A DNA stretch of 64,000 nt, taken from positions 3,363,501-3,427,500 of the forward strand of contig NZ_CP107904.1 in assembly GCF_036013975.1 (NCBI RefSeq), in the 5' to 3' direction. The position numbers were made by a program, and so were the translations under genes. This DNA comes from Kitasatospora sp. NBC_00458 (GTDB lineage Bacteria; Actinomycetota; Actinomycetes; Streptomycetales; Streptomycetaceae). The number at the start of each line of letters is the position of its first letter. Position 1 is the stretch's first letter. The notes under the pieces were generated by a model. That model was not told the DNA's origin. It was given only the letters and a program-made list of their open reading frames with translations, and ran no database searches. Of the stretch, positions 8,295 through 15,807 are shown piece after piece.

Positions 8295-9122
8295 TCAGCC
8301 GACCTCGCGGTCGAGGGTGGTGGCGCGCTCCCGCTCGCGGGGGGCGGCGATCTCGCGGACCGCGTCGGCGACGGCACGGAAGTCCCTGCGCAGGATCTTG
8401 GAGTGGTTGCTCGGGACCTTCGCGGCGATCCGGATGTTCGGGTTGCGGTCGAGGACCGGGTCGAGGTTGGCGCGGATCCGCTCCATCAGCTCCGGGTCGC
8501 CGCCGAGGTTGCCGCCGCTGGCGAGCACGTACCGGACCGGCACCGTCAGGCGGTCGAGGACCGGGTAGAGGACGGCGGGAGCGCAGAGCTCGTTGGCCTC
8601 GATGTTGATCTCGGCGTGCTGTGCGGCGCTCATGCGCGCGGCCAGGCCGAGCGGGCGGGCGATCGGGAAGAGGGGGCTCATCCGGCGGAACAGCTTGCGG
8701 ATCTGCTCGCGGGCCGCGTCGTCGAGCCACTCGTGCGGCAGCGCGCCGTCCACGGACACCGCGCCCACGGCGCGGTCGGGATTGCGGGACGCCCAGTGCA
8801 CGGCGAGCATCGCGCCGTAGGACCAGCCCACCAGGATCGGCCGGTCCACGCCGCGCGCTTCGAGGACGGCGTCGATGTCGCGCAGGCACGCTTCGAACGA
8901 GTAGTCCGCCGAGCGGTCCGAGCGGCCGCGGGCGCGCTCGTCGAAGGTGATGTGGCGGAAGCCGCCGCCGAGGTCGGCGGTGACGCGCTTCCAGTGCGCC
9001 TGGTCGGCGTAGGAACCGTTGAGGTAGACGACGGGGCGGCCGGGGCCGCCGGTGTCGGTCACGGCGAGGGCGGTGTCGTCGGTCGGGACGGTGCCGGTCC
9101 AGGGGGTCTGCTCGGCGCTCAC
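8295..9122 (-). CDS. alpha/beta hydrolase
   Basis: A 275-residue alpha/beta hydrolase. The nucleophile elbow is VGWSYGAM (G-x-S-x-G). The usual HG oxyanion motif is replaced by YLNGSYADQAHW, a form common in actinobacterial members; FDERARGRSD follows. The late acid and His are likely in the last third (IAAKVPSNHSKIL contains a candidate His). GTG 9122 was chosen because GTTCCTCC at 9130-9137 reads as GGAGGAAC on the coding strand; the frame continues 25 codons further up with no binding site. Substrate unknown. Downstream is a bidirectional terminator. Confidence 0.83.
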   Translation of the reverse strand: MSAEQTPWTGTVPTDDTALAVTDTGGPGRPVVYLNGSYADQAHWKRVTADLGGGFRHITFDERARGRSDRSADYSFEACLRDIDAVLEARGVDRPILVGWSYGAMLAVHWASRNPDRAVGAVSVDGALPHEWLDDAAREQIRKLFRRMSPLFPIARPLGLAARMSAAQHAEINIEANELCAPAVLYPVLDRLTVPVRYVLASGGNLGGDPELMERIRANLDPVLDRNPNIRIAAKVPSNHSKILRRDFRAVADAVREIAAPRERERATTLDREVG

Positions 9123-9233
9123 GGCTGGTGTTCCTCCGGTGTCAGGGGTGGTTCGGGGATCGGCGGGGGATGCCCTCGCCGAGGTGCTGCCGCGCACCTC
9201 GCGGGTCTCGTCGGCCCCTGCGGACCGCGGGGT

Positions 9234-9899
9234 TCAGAGGCTGCGGGCGGTGATGTCGCCGTGGGCGGTGGTGGCGTGGATGGTGAGGGTGGTGGTGCCG
9301 TGGTTGGTGAGGGCGTTGTCGATGCGGCCGTGGGTGGTGCCGGCGTCGAGGGAGGCGGAGACGCCGCGGGCGGCGCCGATGGTGACGTCGCCGGATTCGG
9401 TGTGCAGGGTGACGGTGCCGTGGGTGGCCTCGGTGATGTGCAGGTCGCCCTTCCGGGTGCTGATCTCGGCGGGGCCGCCGAGGCGGCCGACGGTGATGTC
9501 GCCGGCCTGGAGGGTGAGGCGGGCGGCGGCGGTCTCGTCGAGCTTCACCGTGCCGTGGGCGCCTTCGTAGCCGACGTCGCCGAGGCGGCCGACGCCGCGC
9601 AGTTCGGCGCTGGCGGTCTTCGCCTCGACGCGGGAGCCGGCGGGCAGCCGGACGGTGACCTCGACGGCTCCGGAGGGCCCGAAGAGCTGGTTCTTCGCGG
9701 GTGCGGTCTCGATCCGCAGGACGCCGTCGCGGTAGTCGACGGTGGTCTGCTCGGCGGCCTTGAGGTCGCGGCTCTTCGAGGCGTCCGCGGGCAGGACCTC
9801 GACGGTGGTGTCGGTGCGGTCGGCGGCGATGAGGCGGATCCGGCCGGCGGGGATGTCCAGGACGGTGGCGATCGGGGCGGTGGTGGCGAAGTTCCGCAT
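9234..9899 (-). CDS. DUF4097 family beta-strand repeat protein
   Basis: A 221-residue protein without signal peptide or membrane span, made of repeated short beta strands (patterns such as GTVKLDET, GDITVGRL, GDLHITEA, GDVTIGAA). This fits DUF4097, a right-handed beta-helix-like family often beside membrane stress or ABC genes. Function is not known. The start MRNFATTAP has AGGAG 10-14 nt upstream. A longer relative, with the same TDT.VEV and FG.[ST]G..[ED]VTV landmarks, lies at 22719-23555. The gene's upstream region is unusually AT-rich for this genome. Confidence 0.75.
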   Translation of the reverse strand: MRNFATTAPIATVLDIPAGRIRLIAADRTDTTVEVLPADASKSRDLKAAEQTTVDYRDGVLRIETAPAKNQLFGPSGAVEVTVRLPAGSRVEAKTASAELRGVGRLGDVGYEGAHGTVKLDETAAARLTLQAGDITVGRLGGPAEISTRKGDLHITEATHGTVTLHTESGDVTIGAARGVSASLDAGTTHGRIDNALTNHGTTTLTIHATTAHGDITARSL

Positions 9900-9934
9900 G
9901 TGGTGTGTGCTCCTGCGAGTCGTTGTCGTCGGCG

Positions 9935-9967
9935 TTTCCGACAACGGAAAAGCTACGTTGCTTTCCG
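9935..9967 (-). promoter_or_regulatory. TTTCCG repeats upstream of DUF4097 gene
   Basis: TTTCCG-ACAA-CGGAAA is a perfect dyad (9935-9950), and another TTTCCG half lies at 9962-9967. It sits 36-68 nt before the start codon, where an operator or promoter element is expected. The regulator is unknown. Confidence 0.4.
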
Positions 9968-10050
9968 AATCACAGCAACACTCCCATTGCGTCAAAACCA
10001 CATAACTGCAGCTCACAGCAGCAATATCGTTGCGGAGGATTGAAATAAAA

Positions 10051-10078
10051 TGCAACGACCGACCCTCGACTCGTTGCA
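10051..10078. promoter_or_regulatory. TGCAACGA inverted repeat in AT-rich intergenic DNA
   Basis: TGCAACGA (10051-10058) and TCGTTGCA (10071-10078) are exact inverse copies with a 12-nt spacer. Single GTTGC or GCAAC copies also occur at 9957, 9975 and 10029. The stretch from about 9940 to 10080 has a much lower GC content than its surroundings. It could be an operator array, a remnant of foreign DNA, or the weak end of the peptide operon. Confidence 0.35.
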
Positions 10079-10180
10079 ATGAAATGACAGTGAACGCTAT
10101 GGGGGCTCCCGGGGACACCCAGCGGAAGCCCTCGGCCCCCGCCGCTTCCGTGGCGGTGGACCCCGTCGGAATACCGGCGG

Positions 10181-11005
10181 TCAGTACCCGAGGCGACCAC
10201 CGGTGAAGCCGGTCGCCGCCTCGGCGAGGAGCGGCGCCAGATCCGGGTAGTACCCGCGGTCGACGGCTTGGAGCATTTCCGCGAGGGCGATGAGTTGCCC
10301 GACACGACCCGCGGGGGAGCCGAGTACGTCGGAGAACTCCGCACGGACCCGGTCCGCGACTGCGGGCACCAGGAGGCTGCTCACCCACAGTACGGCGGGG
10401 TCGTAGCCGACGGGCACGAGTCCCCAGCGTTCCCAGTCCAGGATCGAGAGCGGCCCGGCGGTCAGGTTGGCCCACTGCAGATCCCCGTGGCCGGTGGTCC
10501 GCTCCACCCTTTCGGGGGCCGGGATACCGAGGTACTTCGGGAAGACCTCCTCGATCCATGTCGGCCGCGGGGTCACCTTCACTCCGGGGGCCGTGGCGAT
10601 GCCGGCCAGCGCGGCCTTCAGGCCGTGCCACCAGTCGTCTCCCAGGCCGGGGTCCTCTCGGAGCTCCGGCGTCGAGGACACCGCGGGACCGGTGAGGTCG
10701 AAGACATCGGCCTGGTAGAACCGGTCGTGTTCGGTCCAGTCCATCGTGTCGTGCAACCGTGGGCGCGGGACGGAGTCCGGGATGCACTGCTCGGCCCCGA
10801 GAGGACCTTGACCCGTCGGCCGGGGGGCGAAACGGCGTCGGCCGTCGGAGACGCGCAGCCACAGCTGCCCTGCGCGGCGGCCGACGGTCGACCCGGAGGT
10901 GCCGAAGACGGACGGCCCACTACAAGCGAGCCCGAGGAAGGCTGCAGCCTTGGCGTGCGCGCCTTCCAAACGGCGACGGGCCGTGTCATCCGGCTGAAAG
11001 GACAT
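10181..11005 (-). CDS. APH-fold kinase, last gene of candidate RiPP operon
   Basis: A 274-residue protein of the aminoglycoside phosphotransferase fold. The catalytic loop is TGHGDLQWANL (H173, D175, N180) and the metal-binding residue is D190 in LSILDWERWG. The N-lobe is short, with a GTSGST turn but no obvious ATP-anchoring Lys, so activity needs testing. The start overlaps the end of the reductase gene by 20 nt, so the two are co-translated. In class V lanthipeptide systems an APH-like kinase phosphorylates Ser/Thr before elimination; whether this one acts on the peptide, on a small molecule, or gives self-protection is open. Confidence 0.75.
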   Translation of the reverse strand: MSFQPDDTARRRLEGAHAKAAAFLGLACSGPSVFGTSGSTVGRRAGQLWLRVSDGRRRFAPRPTGQGPLGAEQCIPDSVPRPRLHDTMDWTEHDRFYQADVFDLTGPAVSSTPELREDPGLGDDWWHGLKAALAGIATAPGVKVTPRPTWIEEVFPKYLGIPAPERVERTTGHGDLQWANLTAGPLSILDWERWGLVPVGYDPAVLWVSSLLVPAVADRVRAEFSDVLGSPAGRVGQLIALAEMLQAVDRGYYPDLAPLLAEAATGFTGGRLGY

Positions 11006-11831
11006 CGAGCACCTTCCTGAGTCGGTCTCTTGGGATCGGACGGGCGAGAGCCGTCGCGGCAGCGTCCCAGTGCGCGCGGCTGCTGATCGAAGCGAGGACG
11101 ACGTCCAACCCCGGGCAGGCCCCGACCAGATGGAACGCAGCCGCGTGCGGGTCCGATCCCGGCTGGATGAGATTCACCAGTTCGGGGGTCATCAGCGCAG
11201 GGAGTTCGCCCCCGTGGAGGGGTGCGGAGGCGAAGCTGGTGATTCCGGCCTCGCGTGCGTCACTGAGGGGCCCGGTTCCGGCGAGGGCCTGCGTGACGGG
11301 CTCGGCCATCACGAGGCTCACCGGCATCTGCACCCCGCCGAGATGGTGATTCCGGGACCCGGCCGCGACGCACGCCAGGCCGACCAGCTCGGCGACCGTG
11401 AACGCCTGGGACGTGAAACCGGACCAGGTGGCGACGCCGTAGCCGCCGATACGTCCTGCGTGAGCGAACTCCTCCAGCACGGCGAATGCGGCGAGCAGGT
11501 TCCGGTGCAGCTGCCGGCGGCCGTGGTCGGAACGCTCGGGGTTGTGGACGAACACCAGGTCAGCCCGGCCCAGGACTGCCAGGGACTGTTCGGTCTGGGA
11601 GCGGACGAACTCCGCGGCGATGCTGTGGTGCCCCCGCGGGTCGAAGCCGGTCTTCGTCGACACGCGGACGCCCGGGTACTCCGCCAGCACGGCGGCGAGG
11701 TCGCGATGGGCATGGCCGTGCGCGTAGTTGGGGGCGGTGTCGAGCAAGGATGCTCCGGCCGAGAGGGCGGTGCGCGCCGCCGCCCCGACGGCGCGCACCC
11801 GATAGGTCCCCAGGCCGAGGACGGCGTTCAC
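10986..11831 (-). CDS. aldo/keto reductase
   Basis: A 281-residue NADPH-dependent aldo/keto reductase fold. The catalytic tetrad is complete: D31 and Y36 in LLDTAPNYAHG, K60 in VSTKTGFD and H96 in LVFVHNPE. It starts at GTG 11831, which overlaps the TGA of the oxygenase gene (GTGA), so translation is coupled. The barrel is a little short at the C-terminal cofactor-binding part. In this operon it could reduce a carbonyl formed by the oxygenase on the peptide, but it may equally act on a free metabolite. Confidence 0.82.
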   Translation of the reverse strand: MNAVLGLGTYRVRAVGAAARTALSAGASLLDTAPNYAHGHAHRDLAAVLAEYPGVRVSTKTGFDPRGHHSIAAEFVRSQTEQSLAVLGRADLVFVHNPERSDHGRRQLHRNLLAAFAVLEEFAHAGRIGGYGVATWSGFTSQAFTVAELVGLACVAAGSRNHHLGGVQMPVSLVMAEPVTQALAGTGPLSDAREAGITSFASAPLHGGELPALMTPELVNLIQPGSDPHAAAFHLVGACPGLDVVLASISSRAHWDAAATALARPIPRDRLRKVLDVLSAG

Positions 11832-13027
11832 GATTTCGCCCCGACCACGCAAGCGGCCTGGCCCTTGATGAGAACGGTCAGAACGTCTGCCACGTCGTCG
11901 ACCTCCAGGCCGGCCGCAGAGGCGAGGTCCCCGATGGTCACGGGTTCTCCCCTCAGGAGGAGGCGGAGCACCGGGGTCGCCCGCTGCGCGAACTCCCACT
12001 CGGTACCGGCCGCCGCCAGGGTGACGGTACCTGCCGTGGTGCCGGCCGTGAGCTTGGCACGGGCCGCCGTGATCCGTACGGTGACTTCCGGAGACGGTGG
12101 GAGGTCCGCCACGTACGGCAGCGAGGGGGCCGGGCGTCCGAAGTGTGTGGTGTCGATGGAGTCCGCCCACCGGTCGATCAGCTCGGTGTCCGACAACGCG
12201 GTGCTCATCGCGGTCCGCAAGGCGTCCAGATACGCGGCCTTCGCGGCCGGATCCGCATGGCGGGGGACGTCCAGCCGTACGACGTCGTCCGCGTGCATCT
12301 GGTCGGCCAGCCAGCTGATGATGCCGGCCCCGGTATGGGTGACGAGGCCGAAGGTGAGGTGCAGGGATTCCGTGCCCTGGTCGGCGGTGACGGTGTGCCA
12401 CCATCCACGGGGAAGGTAGAGGACGTCCCCGGGGCCGAGGACGATGTCCGCAATCGGTTCGCCGCCGGGTTCCTTCGGTGACTCGACGTCGCGGTAGGTG
12501 GGTGCCGTCCGCGTCGGTTCCCACAGCCGCCAGCGCTTCGCGCCCTGCTGCTGGACCACGACTACGTCATGGTCGTCCCAATGCCGACCGAAGCCCTCTC
12601 GCTCCGTCCAGGAGGCGTACGCGTTGGCCTGTACGGGTGTGCCGAAGAAGCGTTCCAGAGCCTCGGCGGCCGCCCGGACCGGCGGGTGGATCTCGTCGAC
12701 CGCATCCACCACCAGCGAAGCGCCCTCGGCGAGCCTGGCGTGAAGCTCGGCAGGATGAACCCGGTTCCAGGTCACCCCGCGACGGTTGGTGACAGGAGCC
12801 GAGTACCTTCCGGACGGAACGGTCTCCCCGTCCTGCGACAACCGCAGTCGGGGCGCCTCCATCCGGTACGTGGCGACGATGGAGTTCAGGTCGTCCCAGG
12901 AGAGGAGGGAGCCGGGGTCGGCTCCCTCCGCCGGGAAGACAGCGTAGGAGCGGTGGAGCACCTGGGTGAGGAAGGTCCCCCCACCCAGGCGCACCGCCCA
13001 CGAAGCGGCATGGTGCATCGTGGGCAT
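11828..13027 (-). CDS. JmjC/ROX-like cupin Fe(II)/2-oxoglutarate oxygenase
   Basis: A 399-residue protein with a double-stranded beta-helix of the Cupin_4/JmjC (ribosomal oxygenase) type. Metal ligands are H149-W-D151 (in FGRHWDDHD) and H211 (in PRGWWHTV); the W-R-L-W strand between them is typical. Relatives hydroxylate protein side chains, such as His or Arg of ribosomal proteins. The C-terminal 150 residues look like the dimerisation and winged-helix part of that family. The ATG lies only 5 nt after the stop of the 46-residue peptide gene and has no good binding site of its own, so its translation depends on the peptide gene. The obvious candidate substrate is that peptide (inference). Confidence 0.82.
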   Translation of the reverse strand: MPTMHHAASWAVRLGGGTFLTQVLHRSYAVFPAEGADPGSLLSWDDLNSIVATYRMEAPRLRLSQDGETVPSGRYSAPVTNRRGVTWNRVHPAELHARLAEGASLVVDAVDEIHPPVRAAAEALERFFGTPVQANAYASWTEREGFGRHWDDHDVVVVQQQGAKRWRLWEPTRTAPTYRDVESPKEPGGEPIADIVLGPGDVLYLPRGWWHTVTADQGTESLHLTFGLVTHTGAGIISWLADQMHADDVVRLDVPRHADPAAKAAYLDALRTAMSTALSDTELIDRWADSIDTTHFGRPAPSLPYVADLPPSPEVTVRITAARAKLTAGTTAGTVTLAAAGTEWEFAQRATPVLRLLLRGEPVTIGDLASAAGLEVDDVADVLTVLIKGQAACVVGAKS

Positions 13028-13032
13028 CCGGC

Positions 13033-13173
13033 TCAGGTGTCGTTCTGGTCGGACTTGCCGCCCGTGTTGTCCGACGGCAGGTCGACGCGGGACCGCGCGG
13101 CCCGGATGTTCCGGACGGCGACCAGGAGGCCGTCCTCCTCGTTCTCCTGAGCAGCAGGCGTGGAACTCTGCAT
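13033..13173 (-). CDS. putative RiPP precursor peptide
   Basis: A 46-residue open frame, first gene of the operon. It begins MQSSTPAAQENEEDG, continues with a leader-like helix (LLVAVRNIRAARSR), and ends VDLPSDNTGGKSDQNDT. The first third is acidic and the middle amphipathic and basic, as in many leader peptides. The end is polar, rich in Asp, Asn, Ser, Thr and Gly with a single Lys, and has no Cys. AAAGGAAG lies about 8 nt before the ATG, which is good evidence for translation. The stop codon is 5 nt before the oxygenase start. I recognise no known RiPP class. It could also be a small regulatory or antitoxin-like protein. Confidence 0.6.
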   Translation of the reverse strand: MQSSTPAAQENEEDGLLVAVRNIRAARSRVDLPSDNTGGKSDQNDT

Positions 13174-13265
13174 ACCGGTGTCTTCCTTTCGTTCCGTCCG
13201 TGCTCGCCGGTCTGTCCGGCGACCCCCAGGAAATCGCTGCGAACAGCTGCTGAACAGAGCAGAAT

Positions 13266-13283
13266 TGATGCACCGATGATGCA
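13266..13283. promoter_or_regulatory. TGATGCA direct repeat between peptide and XRE genes
   Basis: TGATGCA occurs at 13266-13272 and 13277-13283, exactly 11 bp apart (one helical turn), in the region between the divergent peptide gene and the XRE-TPR regulator. GAACAG is also repeated at about 13241 and 13252. These are plausible binding sites for the adjacent regulator. Confidence 0.4.
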
Positions 13284-13354
13284 TTCGTGAGGCAACCGGG
13301 CGGCTGACCTGCCAACGTCTGCCACCGGAGGATTCCAGCAGGCTCAAGGGGCGA

Positions 13355-14770
13355 GTGTTGGCGGCACGGCGAGAACGACTCATCGCGTTGCGTGTGAGCG
13401 CGGGGTACACCCAGGAGACCTTGGCAGCCGCGATGGACGTCGACCGGACGACCGTGGGCAGGTGGGAACGCGGGGCCTGGCTCCCCCGCCCGTGGCAGAT
13501 GCCGAAGCTCGCCGCGTTGCTGAACATCGGTGCCGCCGAACTCGCCGGTCTGCTCGGTCCCCTCGAACCGACCCGCCGGGCCGGTGGATCGGGGACGGCG
13601 GGAGCAGTGACATCACCCGGCGACATCACCGAGCAGGACCGGCTGCGGGCCTCGAACGAGCCCGGTCTCGACGGCATCGTGCCCCCGACCGGAGCCGGGG
13701 GCACAACCATGGCGCTCATGGACGGCGGTGTCCGGGTCGGCTGCCGGACCGAGGACGGGAGGATCATCTTCGTGAGCATTCCGCGCCGCGCCACGCTCCG
13801 TGGCACCACCGCCGCCGGTACCGCACTCTTCTCAGGCCCCTCGGCCCCCGGGGCCCGGGCTCTTCCGCCCGCCCTCTCCACGGACATGCACCCGGTCGAG
13901 AGCCTGCGGTCGCTCCGCAGATCGCTGGTCGAGTGCGACAACGTACTCGGACCACGCGAAGTCGTCGCAACGGCTCAGGAGCATGTCCGGCTCATCCAGC
14001 AACTCCGTCGCGAGGCTTCCGGCCAGGACCGGAAGAGCCTTCTTCACGTGCAGGCCGAGTACGCCGAGTTCTGCAGCTGGCTGTACCAAGACAGCGGCGA
14101 CCATCGCGCTGCCCAGTACTGGACGGACCGCGCCGCCGACTGGGCGAACGCCTGCGGCGACCTGGAGCTCGCCGCCTACATCATGGCCAGGAAGGCCCAG
14201 CTCGCCGGCGACATGCGGGACTCGGTCGAAGCCATCGACCTCGCGGCCTCCGCCCAACGCCTGGCACGGCCCGGAAGCCGTCTGAGTGCCATGGGAGCTG
14301 TCTACGGCGCCCACGGCCACGCCCTGCTCGGCGACGAGCTGACAGCCCAGCGCACCTTCGACCAGGCGCTGGAACTGCTCGCCCGGCCGCCCGAGGCACC
14401 GATCGGCCGGGGCAGATGGCTGAACGAGGCGTACATCGAGGCCCAACGCGCCCGCTCGCTGTCACTGCTCGGCCGTCACCACGAGGCGGTGGCGGGCTTC
14501 GATCGGGCGATCCGGTCCCTGCCCGCCAACTACCGTCGCGACCGCGGTGTCTACCTCGCCCGCTCGGCTGCCTCTCAGCTGGCCACCCAGGGGCCGGAGC
14601 AGGCCGCCACAACCGCCCATGCGGCACTGTCCATCGCCGCCGGTACCGGCTCGGCCCGGATCTTCACCGAACTGGCCTGCCTTGATTCCAAGTTGCCGAA
14701 ATGGCAGGCCGTTCCCGAGGTCGCCCGGTTCCGGCAAGCACTCGACAGCTACCTGTTCCATGAAGTGTGA
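13355..14770 (+). CDS. XRE-type HTH regulator with TPR-like C-terminus
   Basis: A 471-residue regulator. Residues about 5-65 are an XRE helix-turn-helix (ERLIALRVSAGYTQETLAAAMDVDRTTVGRWERGAWLPRP). A variable linker (70-185) follows, then a helical repeat region with TPR-like units (for example QAEYAEFCSWLYQDSGDHRA, GAVYGAHGHALLGD). XRE-TPR proteins often respond to peptides and control nearby peptide or antibiotic genes. It is divergent from the 46-residue peptide operon, with 181 bp between starts, so it probably controls that operon. The start is GTG 13355; TTG 13358 is also possible. Confidence 0.82.
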   Translation: MLAARRERLIALRVSAGYTQETLAAAMDVDRTTVGRWERGAWLPRPWQMPKLAALLNIGAAELAGLLGPLEPTRRAGGSGTAGAVTSPGDITEQDRLRASNEPGLDGIVPPTGAGGTTMALMDGGVRVGCRTEDGRIIFVSIPRRATLRGTTAAGTALFSGPSAPGARALPPALSTDMHPVESLRSLRRSLVECDNVLGPREVVATAQEHVRLIQQLRREASGQDRKSLLHVQAEYAEFCSWLYQDSGDHRAAQYWTDRAADWANACGDLELAAYIMARKAQLAGDMRDSVEAIDLAASAQRLARPGSRLSAMGAVYGAHGHALLGDELTAQRTFDQALELLARPPEAPIGRGRWLNEAYIEAQRARSLSLLGRHHEAVAGFDRAIRSLPANYRRDRGVYLARSAASQLATQGPEQAATTAHAALSIAAGTGSARIFTELACLDSKLPKWQAVPEVARFRQALDSYLFHEV

Positions 14771-14812
14771 TCACCATTTGTCGCTCCTGCCCGCCGAAAG
14801 AACGGACCGCCG

Positions 14813-15493
14813 ATGCCACGCCCCTTCGTCCTGCTGAGCGTCGCCACCTCCATCGACGGCCACATCGACGACACCTCACCCGAGCGCCTCCTGCTCTCGA
14901 ACGCCGAGGACTTCGACCGCGTCGATCAGGTCCGCGCCGAATCCGATGCCATCCTCATCGGCGGCAACACTCTGCGCAGCGACAACCCCCGTCTACTCGT
15001 GAACAGCGAGGAACGACGCGCCGCCCGCGTCGCGGCCGGCAAGCCCGAGTTCCCCCTCAAGGTCACCGTCTCCGCCAGCGGCGACCTCAGCCGCGACCTC
15101 AAGTTCTGGCACTTCGGTGACAAAAAGGTCGTCTACACCACCGATGCCGCCGCACCGAAGCTCCGCGAAACGCTCGCCGGCCTGGCCGACGTCGTCAGCA
15201 CTGGTGCCACGATCGACTTCGGAGCGCTTCTCGACGACCTCGCCACCCGTGGTGTCGAACGGCTCATGGTCGAAGGCGGCGGGCAGATCCACACTCAGTT
15301 CCTCGCCCAGGGGCTGGCCGACGAGATCCACCTCGCCATTGCTCCGCTGGTGGTCGGTGACGCCTCCGCACCGCGTTTCCTCCACCCGGCCGACTACCCC
15401 GGCGGCAGCACCCACCGGATGCGGCTGATCGACGTCCAGCAGCTCGGCGACGTCGTCGTGCTCCGCTACGCGCCCGGGCAGGCGTCCGCCTGA
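14813..15493 (+). CDS. RibD C-terminal/dihydrofolate reductase-fold reductase
   Basis: A 226-residue reductase of the RibD C-terminal type, NADPH dependent. The N-terminal strand (LLSVATSIDGHIDD), the ILIGGNTLRSDNP segment and the cofactor motif RLMVEGGGQIHTQFL are all visible. Family members reduce pyrimidines in riboflavin synthesis or act as stand-alone reductases in secondary metabolism. The riboflavin deaminase domain is absent, so this is the stand-alone form. It lies 42 nt after the XRE regulator and ends at a strong terminator, so these two genes are probably one transcript. A role in the peptide pathway is possible but unproven. Confidence 0.8.
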   Translation: MPRPFVLLSVATSIDGHIDDTSPERLLLSNAEDFDRVDQVRAESDAILIGGNTLRSDNPRLLVNSEERRAARVAAGKPEFPLKVTVSASGDLSRDLKFWHFGDKKVVYTTDAAAPKLRETLAGLADVVSTGATIDFGALLDDLATRGVERLMVEGGGQIHTQFLAQGLADEIHLAIAPLVVGDASAPRFLHPADYPGGSTHRMRLIDVQQLGDVVVLRYAPGQASA

Positions 15494-15500
15494 AGACCTC

Positions 15501-15532
15501 CGCGCGCCACCGTCGGTCGACGGTGGCGCGCG
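15501..15532 (+). terminator. strong terminator after RibD-type gene
   Basis: A perfect 14-bp stem (15501-15514 with 15519-15532) around a GGTC loop, 8 nt after the stop codon. It marks the right edge of the regulator and reductase transcript. From 15533 to 15807 I see no convincing gene; this should hold the sigma factor promoter. Confidence 0.88.
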
Positions 15533-15807
15533 GGGCAAGCGAGCGGAACGGCCGCACCGTTCACGTCGCGGCGGCACGATGCAGCGCTGGATCGCCGACT
15601 CGTTGCCATGAACGACCTCCAACAGGCCTTCTGCCGCCGAAGGGTCGCGGCCGAGCCAGGCCATCATGTACGCACACGGTCCGCCACCCCGTCTGGATGC
15701 CGTCCAGCCGGCCGGTGCCTTCCCGGAGGCACCGGCCGTCCACATCTCCCCAACATTCCCTGGAACCACTCCCCCGCTGCGGACACCAGATCTGCGTGGA
15801 GTCCTCC

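Noticed and set aside
10181..11005. Antibiotic resistance gene
   Set aside because: The fold is that of aminoglycoside kinases, but the operon context is a peptide cluster and no substrate evidence exists.
13033..13173. Lanthipeptide, lasso or thiopeptide precursor
   Set aside because: No Cys in the peptide and no LanM/LanC, B1/B2/C lasso or YcaO genes nearby; known classes do not fit.
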